Part shown: positions 1-6,487 of the stretch, piece by piece
Numbering within the stretch: the stretch's first letter is position 1
Layout: each line of letters begins with the position of its first letter
Source of the DNA: Methanobrevibacter sp.
Lineage (GTDB): Archaea > Methanobacteriota > Methanobacteria > Methanobacteriales > Methanobacteriaceae
Direction of reading: 5' to 3'
NCBI GenBank assembly: GCA_030539985.1
Contig: JAUNXD010000049.1
Location: forward strand, 1-9,079
Length of the DNA stretch: 9,079 nucleotides
Notes under the pieces: model-generated
Database searches by the model: none
What the model was told of the DNA's origin: nothing
The model's input: the letters and a program-made list of their open reading frames with translations, nothing else
Translations under genes and position numbers: made by a program

Positions 1-284
1 ATGATAGTGATGTTGAAACTGAAATGAGTGTAGCTAGGAGAACAGCATGGAGTGAACCTCTGGTCCCTTACCACAAGCTGCCCATAGCCTTTTAGTTCCC
101 TTTCCAAATCTCTAATGACATTCGGGAGAATCTCATAATTGAAAATTTTAATGGAACCGAGAAATACTGTCTTTCCGGCCATATTCATTACGGAGACATA
201 ATCAATCACGTCAGGTTCCGAATATTTCTGTAAAATATTATTGGATTTATCGATTAATTCCTTTTTGATTATTTCCTTATCCAT
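1..284 (-). CDS. Unrecognised protein coupled to prs, 3' end cut off by window edge
   Basis: An open frame of 94 codons runs from ATG at 284 to the left edge without a stop, so the C-terminus is missing. I do not recognise the family. The visible part looks soluble, with no signal peptide or membrane segment. It starts with a charged, helix-like stretch (residues 1-30), followed by a possible mixed alpha/beta segment (VSVMNMAGKTVFLGSIKIF, 30-48), a charged stretch (RDLEREL, 58-64), and a vicinal Cys pair at 80-81. The start is well supported: a GAGG ribosome binding site lies at 293-296, eight bases upstream, inside the last codons of prs. The prs stop codon is only two bases away. This spacing implies co-transcription and probably translational coupling with PRPP synthetase. 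A link to nucleotide or cofactor metabolism would be inference from position only. Confidence 0.75.
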   Translation of the reverse strand, partial: MDKEIIKKELIDKSNNILQKYSEPDVIDYVSVMNMAGKTVFLGSIKIFNYEILPNVIRDLERELKGYGQLVVRDQRFTPCCSPSYTHFSFNITI

Positions 285-286
285 TT

Positions 287-1201
287 TTACTGCCTCAATG
301 CATCAGCAATTGCCTTTGCAATAGATACACGTGAAGTGTCTGATGACAAACTGTTTGTTCCGATGATCTTATTGGCACCTGCAGCATATATTCTGGTGGC
401 GCCGTTATTGGTTAAAATCGGATGTACGCAGCATACGTCAACGGATTCCGCACCGTATTGCTTTAAAATGTTTATTGCATTTACAATTGTTCCGCCTGTA
501 GCTATGATATCATCAATGATGATTGCATGCATTCCTTTTACGGAGTCGACATTTACGGTGTTTTCACTTTCACTGTCGCATCTGACATCCACGATTCTGG
601 TTTCAACCTTATCGGGACCTAAACGGACTTTAGTCAAATATGTGCAGTCGCATCCGATGATTTCAGACATTTCCTGTGCAAAGCCATATGCTCCCTTGTC
701 CGGTGCAATAATCAATGGCTTTTCATCGGTTTTCCTGAAGTATTTCTTATCCAGATACTCGGCAATTGCAGGCATTGCTGAGATGTTTCTTGCGGGAATG
801 TTAAAGAAGTTTAAAACACATTCCTCGTGAATGTTGAATGTTATGAACTCATCGGCACCTGCAGCTTCAATCAAATTACAGATAATTTTAGCTGAAATGG
901 TTTCGCCAGGATTGAAACGTTTTTCCTGTCTTGCATAACCCATGTATGGTACTACAACCCTGACCTTTTTTGCTCCCAAATCCTTGAGATTGGATATCAT
1001 AAACAGCAATTCCATCAGATTTTCATCCTGAGGATAGCCGGTTGACTGGATAACTGTCACTTCATCTGAAATGTCACCGTCAATTCTTAAATACCTTTCT
1101 CCGTCTGGAAACTTACGAGTTTCAACATAACATAATTCTTCACCAAGTTCTCGGGCAACATGAGCTGCCAAATCTTGAGAGGATGAGCCACCTATAATCA
1201 C
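287..1201 (-). CDS. prs: Ribose-phosphate pyrophosphokinase (PRPP synthetase)
   Basis: This enzyme makes 5-phosphoribosyl-1-pyrophosphate from ribose 5-phosphate and ATP in the cytoplasm, feeding purine, pyrimidine, histidine, tryptophan and cofactor synthesis. The 304-residue length is normal for the short archaeal form. Visible signatures are the N-terminal GGSSSQDLA, FPDGE (31-35), the ATP-binding region PYMGYARQEKRF (85-96) with the following PGE, metal-ligand candidates His125 and Asp168 (PDKGA), the flexible-loop pair K191/R193, and the PRPP-binding motif IIIDDIIATGGT (227-238). The start is GTG at 1199-1201, chosen because the family N-terminus begins here and GGTG lies five bases upstream (1207-1210). 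A TATA-like box sits about 28 bases upstream. One oddity is that the family's usual Asp two residues before the metal-binding His is Asn123 (NIH instead of DIH/DLH). An unrecognised gene follows two bases downstream. The assignment is secure. Confidence 0.97.
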   Translation of the reverse strand: MIIGGSSSQDLAAHVARELGEELCYVETRKFPDGERYLRIDGDISDEVTVIQSTGYPQDENLMELLFMISNLKDLGAKKVRVVVPYMGYARQEKRFNPGETISAKIICNLIEAAGADEFITFNIHEECVLNFFNIPARNISAMPAIAEYLDKKYFRKTDEKPLIIAPDKGAYGFAQEMSEIIGCDCTYLTKVRLGPDKVETRIVDVRCDSESENTVNVDSVKGMHAIIIDDIIATGGTIVNAINILKQYGAESVDVCCVHPILTNNGATRIYAAGANKIIGTNSLSSDTSRVSIAKAIADALRQ

Positions 1202-1224
1202 AATATCACCAAAATTTTTATAAG

Positions 1225-1233
1225 ATTATATAT
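1225..1233 (-). promoter_or_regulatory. TATA box for prs
   Basis: Read on the minus strand this is ATATATAAT, centred about 28 bases before the GTG start of prs. Known archaeal spacing puts initiation roughly 25 bases downstream, which leaves at most a very short leader. The 90-base spacer also carries the opposing promoter of the gene at 1292. Assigned by pattern and spacing only. Confidence 0.5.
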
Positions 1234-1263
1234 GTCTTAATTCATTAAAAAAGGTTAAGTATT

Positions 1264-1274
1264 AATATATAAAA
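1264..1274 (+). promoter_or_regulatory. TATA box for the gene at 1292
   Basis: AATATATAAAA is centred about 23 bases before the ATG at 1292, and the bases between contain no purine-rich ribosome binding site. That spacing predicts initiation at or next to the ATG, meaning a leaderless mRNA. Confidence 0.5.
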
Positions 1275-1291
1275 ATAGTTAAAAAATAATC

Positions 1292-1804
1292 ATGGAAAAA
1301 ATACACATTATTCTCATAGCGGCAGTTGCCATGATTTTCATATTTCTGATAGCTACAATAAACAGCCCGGTATTGGTTGTGGCTGAAGATGCTGAAGAGG
1401 ATGCAAGTATTGATATGGCTGCTGAATTCAGCATTAAGGGATTTAACTGGGTTTATCCCGGAAGTTCATATAATTCATATGGCCAGACATTGCACAACGT
1501 CCATATGAACAACCCTGATGACCCTTATGGTGCGGCCAAAGAAATCATGGAATATTCCTATAATGAAAGTCCGTTTCTAGTCATAAGCGTCAATAACTTT
1601 GCTGCAGAATCAATATTCGGCGAATCAATCGTAAAAGACATTCGTGCTAACGATGCCTACAACGGATATGCAGGAAACGACAATGTTCCGGGAACCATGT
1701 CCAGAGGAGATGCTATGAGTGTTGCAATGCTTAAAAACGGAATAAACGTTCCAATGATTCCGATTCAAATAATACTGGGAAACATTAAATTTATCCTAGT
1801 TTAA
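1292..1804 (+). CDS. Membrane-anchored extracytoplasmic protein of unknown function
   Basis: This 170-residue protein belongs to no family I recognise. A hydrophobic segment at residues 5-31, preceded by only one Lys and one His, acts as a signal anchor or uncleaved signal peptide. An acidic linker follows (EDAEEDASID, 32-41), then about 125 residues rich in Asn, Gly, Tyr and Ser, which should face outside the membrane. There is no cysteine, one N-glycosylation-type sequon (NES at 91-93) and an RGD tripeptide at 138-140, probably by chance. The C-terminus (MIPIQIILGNIKFILV) is hydrophobic but broken by Gly and Lys, so it is more likely a strand than a second anchor. No ribosome binding site precedes the ATG, and a TATA box at the leaderless distance supports this start. 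It is transcribed divergently from prs and ends 11 bases from the convergent zinc-ribbon gene. Confidence 0.75.
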   Translation: MEKIHIILIAAVAMIFIFLIATINSPVLVVAEDAEEDASIDMAAEFSIKGFNWVYPGSSYNSYGQTLHNVHMNNPDDPYGAAKEIMEYSYNESPFLVISVNNFAAESIFGESIVKDIRANDAYNGYAGNDNVPGTMSRGDAMSVAMLKNGINVPMIPIQIILGNIKFILV

Positions 1805-1817
1805 TTTTTCTTTTTTT
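1805..1817 (+). terminator. T-rich terminator
   Basis: Thirteen bases directly after the stop codon are all T except one C (TTTTTC then T7). Archaeal RNA polymerase terminates at such T-tracts without needing a hairpin. The tract fills the gap to the convergent minus-strand gene and serves only the plus-strand gene. Confidence 0.55.
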
Positions 1818-2184
1818 AGTGAAGCATAACGTAAAACGAGAGTGCCACACCAACAAGTGAAATCACCATCATTATCAGTCCGTGCTTTCTTAATGTAGGA
1901 TGGCGTGACTGGATTAGATAGAAAGGCATGAAAAATCCGAAAAAGGTAAATACCGCCAAATTGGTATGTTTTGATATTATCCCTACTATAAAACCTATCC
2001 ATGATAGGAATATGGTCATAATATAGGCAAGGGCAAGTGCTTTCTTATTTATTTTAATCTGTTCGGGTTTGAAGACATGAATCTGTTTAGGCTCGAGACC
2101 CTCTACTAGAGGAGTTCCGCATTTTGCGCAAAAATAATAGTCATCCTGATTGACAAACCCACAATTTTCACATAATCTTGTCAT
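1816..2184 (-). CDS. Zinc-ribbon membrane protein
   Basis: This 122-residue protein has two parts. The N-terminus is a zinc ribbon with four Cys ligands in two CxxC pairs (C5/C8 and C19/C22), the second in the typical FCAKCG context. After a linker come three predicted membrane helices at about 49-70, 75-91 and 101-121. The layout, a cytoplasmic zinc ribbon joined to a small hydrophobic domain, is common in methanogen genomes. The ribbon may bind a partner protein or nucleic acid, but no specific role is known to me. The gene lies 28 bases after the GNAT gene on the same strand. It has no Shine-Dalgarno sequence but does have its own TATA-like box overlapping the GNAT stop codon, so it may be read from its own leaderless promoter as well as by read-through. 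The architecture is clear and the function unknown. Confidence 0.85.
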   Translation of the reverse strand: MTRLCENCGFVNQDDYYFCAKCGTPLVEGLEPKQIHVFKPEQIKINKKALALAYIMTIFLSWIGFIVGIISKHTNLAVFTFFGFFMPFYLIQSRHPTLRKHGLIMMVISLVGVALSFYVMLH

Positions 2185-2204
2185 TAGTTAAAGTTAATAT
2201 CTTT

Positions 2205-2213
2205 TAATATAAT
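2205..2213 (-). promoter_or_regulatory. TATA-like box for the zinc-ribbon gene
   Basis: On the minus strand this reads ATTATATTA, centred about 24 bases before the ATG at 2184 and touching the stop codon of the upstream GNAT gene. There is no ribosome binding site in between, which fits a leaderless transcript. AT-rich DNA makes chance matches likely. Confidence 0.4.
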
Positions 2214-2722
2214 TATTTTTCTAAAACCATTGCTATTTCACGGAAAAATTCGCCAAGATAGTTTTCATTGACCAGTTCGGAGTAATATTCAAATCCCAGT
2301 TTTTCGAGAACCCTTTTTGACTGGGTGTTTTCGCATCTGTAGCTTGCATAAATTTTGTCAACATCCAAATCGTTGAATGCCCTTTCAATCAAAGCCTTTG
2401 ATGCCTCAAAGGCATAACCGTTTCCCCAATACTCTTCAGCTATCCAATAGCCCAATTCCACTGAACCCTCACCCCACCAATGGTTAGTGTCGGGATGAAA
2501 CAGCAACCCCACACATCCAATGGGAATGCCATCCTTTACGATTGCATATGTTTCCCTTTTTGAGAAAACAGTCTTTATGATGTAGAGGCTGTCTTCAACA
2601 CTCTGATGTGGAGGCCATCCGGCAATCGGACCCACATTGGGATTTTTGGCAAAGTGATACAGGCATTCGGCGTCATCTTCTCCCCATGGCCTTAGAGTCA
2701 AATTGGTTGTTTTTAAAATCAT
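2213..2722 (-). CDS. GNAT-family N-acetyltransferase, RimJ/RimL-like
   Basis: A 169-residue single-domain acetyltransferase, predicted to transfer an acetyl group from acetyl-CoA to an amine. It opens with the RimJ/RimL-type start LKTTNLTLRPWGEDDAE (3-19). The acetyl-CoA motif A is VELGYWIAEEYWGNGYAFEA (88-107), with the pyrophosphate loop YWGNGYA at 98-104 in place of the usual Q/RxxGxG/A. Motif B follows as NTQSKRVLEKLGFE (132-145). This subgroup includes acetylases of ribosomal-protein N-termini and of small-molecule amines, and the sequence does not say which applies. The start is the only sensible one for the family. It has no clear Shine-Dalgarno sequence and only a weak T-rich, TATA-like element about 28 bases upstream. 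It is divergent from the ADP-ribosylglycohydrolase gene across 84 bases, and the zinc-ribbon gene follows it. Confidence 0.92.
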   Translation of the reverse strand: MILKTTNLTLRPWGEDDAECLYHFAKNPNVGPIAGWPPHQSVEDSLYIIKTVFSKRETYAIVKDGIPIGCVGLLFHPDTNHWWGEGSVELGYWIAEEYWGNGYAFEASKALIERAFNDLDVDKIYASYRCENTQSKRVLEKLGFEYYSELVNENYLGEFFREIAMVLEK

Positions 2723-2775
2723 TGATTTAATTATGTCTGTGATTGTTAAAAAAAATTAGTCACAACATAATAACA

Positions 2776-2783
2776 TTTAATTA
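2776..2783 (+). promoter_or_regulatory. Possible TATA element for the ADP-ribosylglycohydrolase operon
   Basis: TTTAATTA is centred about 27 bases before the ATG at 2807. The intervening bases contain no ribosome binding site, so the mRNA would be leaderless or nearly so. The match to the archaeal consensus is partial. Confidence 0.3.
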
Positions 2784-2806
2784 GTATTACAAACAGATAT
2801 ATTATT

Positions 2807-3712
2807 ATGAAAGTTAAAGACGGAATTATTGGTTTAATAATTGGGGATGCCTTAGGCGTTCCTGTCGAGTTTTCAAGTAAGGCCGAACGTGACAGGGACC
2901 CTGTTACCGACATGAGAGCATATGGAACCTACAGACAACCTAAAGGAACATGGTCTGATGATTCCTCAATGACAATAGCCACAATGACAAGCATCACCAA
3001 CAAAAAGAAAATTGATTACGATGACATAATGGAAGAGTTCCTCAACTGGAGTATTGAAGGCAAACATACAAACAGCGCTGACGGAATGTTTGATATCGGA
3101 AATACGACAAACAATGCCCTTATCAGATATTACAATGGAGCACCTGCACTGGAAGCTGGAGGAAGAGGAGAACGTGACAACGGAAACGGATCCCTGATGA
3201 GAATTCTGCCTATGGCATTCATTAAAGGCATAGATTACGATACAATCGAGAATGTCTCTTCACTAACCCACGGCCACATAATATCAAGGATTGCCTGCGT
3301 TTTGTACATTGAAATTGCAAAATCAATGCTTGAAAACGACCTTGAAATCAAAGAGCACGTTGAAAGAGCATGTGATAAAGTCAAAAAACATTATAAAGGC
3401 GAAGAGGCTTTAAAAAACTTTGAAAGAATATTTTCCAATGACTTAGATGATGTTCGTGGAAGAGGCTTTGTCGTAGGTTCACTTGAATGTGTAATCCACT
3501 GTCTTTTAAACACTGACAACTATAAGGATGCAGTTTTAAAGGCGGTCAATTTCGGTGAGGATACCGACACCACCGCAGCAATTTGCGGAGGACTTGCGGG
3601 AATTTATTACGGATATGATTCAATACCTACAGATTGGATTAACTCAATCAACAGGATTGATGAAGTGCTTTCATTATGTGAAAAATACGAGGCATTTTGT
3701 GATGAATCTTAG
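2807..3712 (+). CDS. ADP-ribosylglycohydrolase family protein (DraG/ARH-like)
   Basis: At 301 residues this is full length for the family, which uses a binuclear Mg/Mn centre to remove ADP-ribose from proteins or cleave related ADP-ribosyl compounds. Visible motifs, in order, are GLIIGDALGVPVE (9-21), the first metal motif WSDDSSM (49-55, the family's W-T/S-D-D), GNGSLMRILP (126-135), a THGH segment near 154-157, and the second metal motif GEDTDTTAAICGGLAG (250-265), with Asp252, Asp254 and Thr255 as expected ligands. All key residues are present, so it should be active. The substrate is unknown, and no ADP-ribosyltransferase or nitrogenase gene is in view, so a DraG role is not supported. 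The gene begins without a ribosome binding site. Its last codons contain the start of the next gene, an 11-base overlap implying translational coupling. Confidence 0.93.
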   Translation: MKVKDGIIGLIIGDALGVPVEFSSKAERDRDPVTDMRAYGTYRQPKGTWSDDSSMTIATMTSITNKKKIDYDDIMEEFLNWSIEGKHTNSADGMFDIGNTTNNALIRYYNGAPALEAGGRGERDNGNGSLMRILPMAFIKGIDYDTIENVSSLTHGHIISRIACVLYIEIAKSMLENDLEIKEHVERACDKVKKHYKGEEALKNFERIFSNDLDDVRGRGFVVGSLECVIHCLLNTDNYKDAVLKAVNFGEDTDTTAAICGGLAGIYYGYDSIPTDWINSINRIDEVLSLCEKYEAFCDES

Positions 3713-4184
3713 AGAAACTATTAAAAATATTAGGGCTTCATGTGATAATTATATGGACCCTAATCTACTTGTTTTTTTAATTGGCGATGATGGCCTCATG
3801 GGTACAAACAACATCCTGGAAATCGAAGGCTACGCAATAACATCTGAGGATACCTATGAGGACAGAGTCCTGAAAATTCATGAAAGTGAAAACATCTTCA
3901 TTCCTGTGGGAATGATGACTTTCATGCCTATTTTAAACGAATGCGACCTGTTTTCCATTGAGGATTATAACCTGAAGCTCACCCAAGAGGAATTTGACTT
4001 ATATGCCGACAGCGAAGAAAAGTTATTCGGAATGCTAGTTGAAAAGGACTCAACAGATTATAGAATCGGAAAAACAGACATTTGCAGTTGCAGCACTGAC
4101 GCTTCCTTTGAGGAATTTGAAAAAACAGACTGCGAATTCTTAAAAACAATAGAAAAAATAGTAAAAGAAAAAATAATAGATTAA
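3702..4184 (+). CDS. Acidic protein of unknown function, coupled to the ADP-ribosylglycohydrolase
   Basis: I do not recognise this 160-residue protein. It is acidic, appears soluble and has no signal peptide. Visible segments are a hydrophobic core strand with a turn (LLVFLIGDDGLMGTNN, 22-37), a second strand region (IFIPVGMMTFMPIL, 65-78), an acidic helical stretch (TQEEFDLYADSEEKLFGMLVEKD, 94-116), a CSC cluster at 128-130 with Cys144 nearby, and a lysine-rich C-terminal helix. The start is ATG at 3702: GAGG lies nine bases upstream (3689-3692) inside the ADP-ribosylglycohydrolase gene, and the reading frames overlap by 11 bases. The frame stays open further upstream, but that part only shadows the previous gene. 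ATG 3753 is possible but lacks a ribosome binding site. Coupling suggests a shared role, for example a partner, regulator or related enzyme, which is inference from position. A stem-loop with T-tract ends the unit. Confidence 0.8.
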   Translation: MNLRETIKNIRASCDNYMDPNLLVFLIGDDGLMGTNNILEIEGYAITSEDTYEDRVLKIHESENIFIPVGMMTFMPILNECDLFSIEDYNLKLTQEEFDLYADSEEKLFGMLVEKDSTDYRIGKTDICSCSTDASFEEFEKTDCEFLKTIEKIVKEKIID

Positions 4185-4210
4185 TCCAACTAGTTGGTAG
4201 TTGGATTTTT
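4185..4210 (+). terminator. Stem-loop and T-tract between convergent genes
   Basis: TCCAAC (4185-4190) pairs with GTTGGA (4200-4205) around a nine-base loop, followed at once by TTTTT (4206-4210). An alternative fold is the perfect 12-base palindrome CCAACTAGTTGG at 4186-4197. This should end the plus-strand operon. The same dyad contains the stop codon and last codons of lonB on the other strand. There it is followed after about 11 bases by a T6 run (complement of 4168-4173), so it may work both ways. Confidence 0.55.
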
Positions 4211-6169
4211 AATACCGGTTTGAGGAACCTTTTCTGCAACTTTAGAACCGATGTTTTTCATTTTTTCAATTAGTTTGTCCTTGCTGGAACCGCTAATCAA
4301 AATATTTTCCAAAACATCACTTAAGGTTTCAGTCGGAATGATTTCAATCATGTCTTCGTATTTCTTCTCAATCATAACATCTTTAAGGTTAGATTTTGGG
4401 ATCAATACCTTTTTCATTCCCGCTTCTGCTGCAGCTTCGATTTTTGCGGTTGCTCCACCAATAGGCATTACATCACCACGTACGTTAAGTGAACCTGTAA
4501 GAGCAACAGTCTGATCAATTGGAATGTCCTCAATTGCAGATATTACTGCAGTTGCAATACTTACACTAGCGGAATCACCTTCAACACCATCATAAGTCTG
4601 TATGAACTGAATGTGAATATCATAATTTGAGATATCCTTGTTGGTATACTTTTTGATTAATGCACTTACGTTTTGAACAGATTCCTGAGCGATTTCACCC
4701 AATTTACCTGTAGCGATTATCTGACCACCATTTTTGGATTGTGTAGGTGCCGCTTCAGCTGCAATAGGTGACACAATACCGCTTCTGTCACCAATCACGG
4801 CAAGACCATTGATAAGACCGACCCTTCCACCTTCGGAAGACACCATACTGTAGTCTTTTCTCTGCATGATTGATCTGTCGGCAATTTGCTGTTCAAGAGT
4901 TCTTGCATATTTTTTAGCTTCAATGACATGTTCTGCAGTTACGACTTCAGCTCCTTTTTCAATGGCCACATCACCTGCGGAACGTACAAGTCCTCCCAAA
5001 TCCCTTAATCTTAAGGTCAATGCGTTTTGCTTACCGGATCTTCTTTTTGCTTCCATGATTATCTCATCAAGAGCATCAGTTGCAAAATGAGGAATTCTTC
5101 CGTCGTTTTTGACTTCCTGCGCTACAAACTGAACAAGCTTTTCCCTGTTTTCGGTTGTATCGTCCATGTAATCCTTCATGAATACCTCATAACCGTATCC
5201 TCTGATTCTTGATCTCATTGCAATGTGCATTCCTTCAAGCACCTGAAGGTTACCTGATGCCACAAGTACAAAATCACATGGTACAGCCTGGGATCTTACC
5301 ATTGCACCACTTGAGTTTTCGCTTTGACCTGTAATGGAGTATTGTTTTTCCTGCATTGCAGACAATAGCTCCTGTTGGGTTTTCATGCTCATTGTACCAA
5401 TTTCGTCAATGTATAAAACTCCACGATTTGCCTTGTGAATCATTCCCGCTTCCACACGTTCGTGTGCAGGAGTTCCTAATCCTCCTGATTGGTATGGGTC
5501 GTGGCGAACGTCTCCTAAAAGTGCTCCTGCATGAGCACCTGTTGCATCCATGAAAGGAGCGAATCTTGACTCTTCATTATTGACCAATAATTTCGGAGAC
5601 ATGCTGTTATTTTTCGGTTTAATCTGAATTGATATGAGCAATATTAATGCAGCTGCAATGATTGATTCGAGTAATCTTCCGTACATGAATCCGATTACCA
5701 GTATTCCACCAATTGCAAACATTGTAATAATTGTTTTCCTTTCTTCATGACCTTTTGCAGAGCCTTTTGTTGCCTTTACAATCTTTTTACCTTCACCGGC
5801 AGGTACTGTTCTGATTAACGGATGGTTGCTGTCTTCTATATTAGGATATACTAATATATCTTGTAGGGTTTCATGAGGCAATATCTGAGCCATACCTTTA
5901 GCAAGCATTGATTTTCCTACACCAGGATCACCAATGAGCAAAACATTTCTTCTTTGTTTTGCCGCTTTTTTGATTGTTTCAATGGACTCTTCATGCCCAA
6001 TGACCTGATCAATTAACAAAGGCGGGACTTCAATATCCTGTGAGCTTTTAATATTATTATAATCTAACATAGGTTTTGTTTTTTCACCATCATCAGCTTC
6101 TTCTATTTCTGGTTCAAGGACAACTTCATCAGAAGAATCTTCTATGATGTCTTTTTCTTCAAATTTCAT
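4190..6169 (-). CDS. lonB: ATP-dependent archaeal LonB protease, membrane-anchored
   Basis: This is the membrane-bound AAA+ serine protease that degrades misfolded and regulatory proteins at the inner face of the membrane in archaea. The 659-residue chain has an acidic N-terminal tail, Walker A GDPGVGKS (80-87), two adjacent membrane helices inserted in the AAA+ module (about 147-164 and 165-183, the LonB hallmark), Walker B VLYIDE (251-256), a sensor-like VASGN (303-307), and a C-terminal Lon protease domain. The latter carries catalytic Ser533 in GDSAS and Lys576 in GGATAK. About 35 polar residues follow the protease domain. The start is ATG at 6169, because GAGG (6177-6180) sits seven bases upstream. 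A TTG two codons earlier (6175) is too close to that site. The promoter faces away from the DUF389 gene across a long AT-rich spacer. The stop codon lies inside a palindrome shared with the convergent operon. Confidence 0.97.
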   Translation of the reverse strand: MKFEEKDIIEDSSDEVVLEPEIEEADDGEKTKPMLDYNNIKSSQDIEVPPLLIDQVIGHEESIETIKKAAKQRRNVLLIGDPGVGKSMLAKGMAQILPHETLQDILVYPNIEDSNHPLIRTVPAGEGKKIVKATKGSAKGHEERKTIITMFAIGGILVIGFMYGRLLESIIAAALILLISIQIKPKNNSMSPKLLVNNEESRFAPFMDATGAHAGALLGDVRHDPYQSGGLGTPAHERVEAGMIHKANRGVLYIDEIGTMSMKTQQELLSAMQEKQYSITGQSENSSGAMVRSQAVPCDFVLVASGNLQVLEGMHIAMRSRIRGYGYEVFMKDYMDDTTENREKLVQFVAQEVKNDGRIPHFATDALDEIIMEAKRRSGKQNALTLRLRDLGGLVRSAGDVAIEKGAEVVTAEHVIEAKKYARTLEQQIADRSIMQRKDYSMVSSEGGRVGLINGLAVIGDRSGIVSPIAAEAAPTQSKNGGQIIATGKLGEIAQESVQNVSALIKKYTNKDISNYDIHIQFIQTYDGVEGDSASVSIATAVISAIEDIPIDQTVALTGSLNVRGDVMPIGGATAKIEAAAEAGMKKVLIPKSNLKDVMIEKKYEDMIEIIPTETLSDVLENILISGSSKDKLIEKMKNIGSKVAEKVPQTGIKNPTTN

Positions 6170-6224
6170 AAACAAACCTCACTTTTATTTAAAATTCATC
6201 ATTAAAAAATTAAGTTTAATATAC

Positions 6225-6234
6225 TATTTAAATA
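6225..6234 (-). promoter_or_regulatory. TATA box for lonB
   Basis: TATTTAAATA is self-complementary and reads the same on the minus strand. It is centred about 60 bases before the lonB ATG, which predicts initiation near 6204 and a leader of about 35 bases carrying the GAGG ribosome binding site. Confidence 0.45.
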
Positions 6235-6268
6235 TTATTTACTTTCACAACATATAAAAAGTTTTCTA

Positions 6269-6293
6269 TTTTAGTAAATTAAAGTTACTAAAA
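6269..6293. repeat. Inverted repeat, possible operator
   Basis: TTTTAGTAA (6269-6277) and TTACTAAAA (6285-6293) are perfect 9-base arms around a 7-base spacer. The dyad lies about 40 bases upstream of the lonB TATA box, a plausible position for a regulator site. In DNA this AT-rich a 9-base dyad can arise by chance. Confidence 0.35.
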
Positions 6294-6375
6294 CATTTAA
6301 ATTTTTGAATCAAAAAAATCAATTAATACAATTACAATGTGGAAACATAATATATGAAAACCAACATTAGTCCAA

Positions 6376-6383
6376 TTTATATA
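6376..6383 (+). promoter_or_regulatory. TATA box pointing toward the DUF389 gene
   Basis: TTTATATA is an excellent match to the archaeal TATA consensus and would start transcription near 6404. That gives a leader of more than 100 bases before the DUF389 gene, or a separate short transcript. Six-base arms AACATT (6363-6368) and AATGTT (6397-6402) flank it nearly symmetrically. Confidence 0.4.
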
Positions 6384-6477
6384 GAATTAACGAACCAATG
6401 TTAAATAATTATAATAATTAATTTAAATGAATATACATATAGATATCAAAATATGTAAAATGAATAAAAATTACGAA

Positions 6478-6487
6478 TTTATTTAAA
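6478..6487 (+). promoter_or_regulatory. Proximal TATA-like box for the DUF389 gene
   Basis: TTTATTTAAA is centred about 28 bases before ATG 6511. Initiation near 6508 would make ATG 6511 leaderless. Alternatively it would give a 27-base leader in which GGGA (6522-6525) serves the second ATG at 6535. Confidence 0.4.

Noticed and set aside
336..830. Plus-strand open frame of 164 codons
   Set aside because: It is antisense to prs, whose assignment is certain. The product has no recognisable domain.
1796..2002. Minus-strand open frame of 68 codons
   Set aside because: It overlaps the zinc-ribbon membrane protein on the same strand in another frame and shows no signature.
3555..3701. Upstream extension of the frame of the gene at 3702
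   Set aside because: It lies wholly inside the conserved C-terminal part of the ADP-ribosylglycohydrolase gene in another frame, and the only ribosome binding site favours ATG 3702.
6170..6175. TTG start for lonB two codons upstream
   Set aside because: It sits only one base from the GAGG site, too close for initiation. ATG 6169 has correct spacing.
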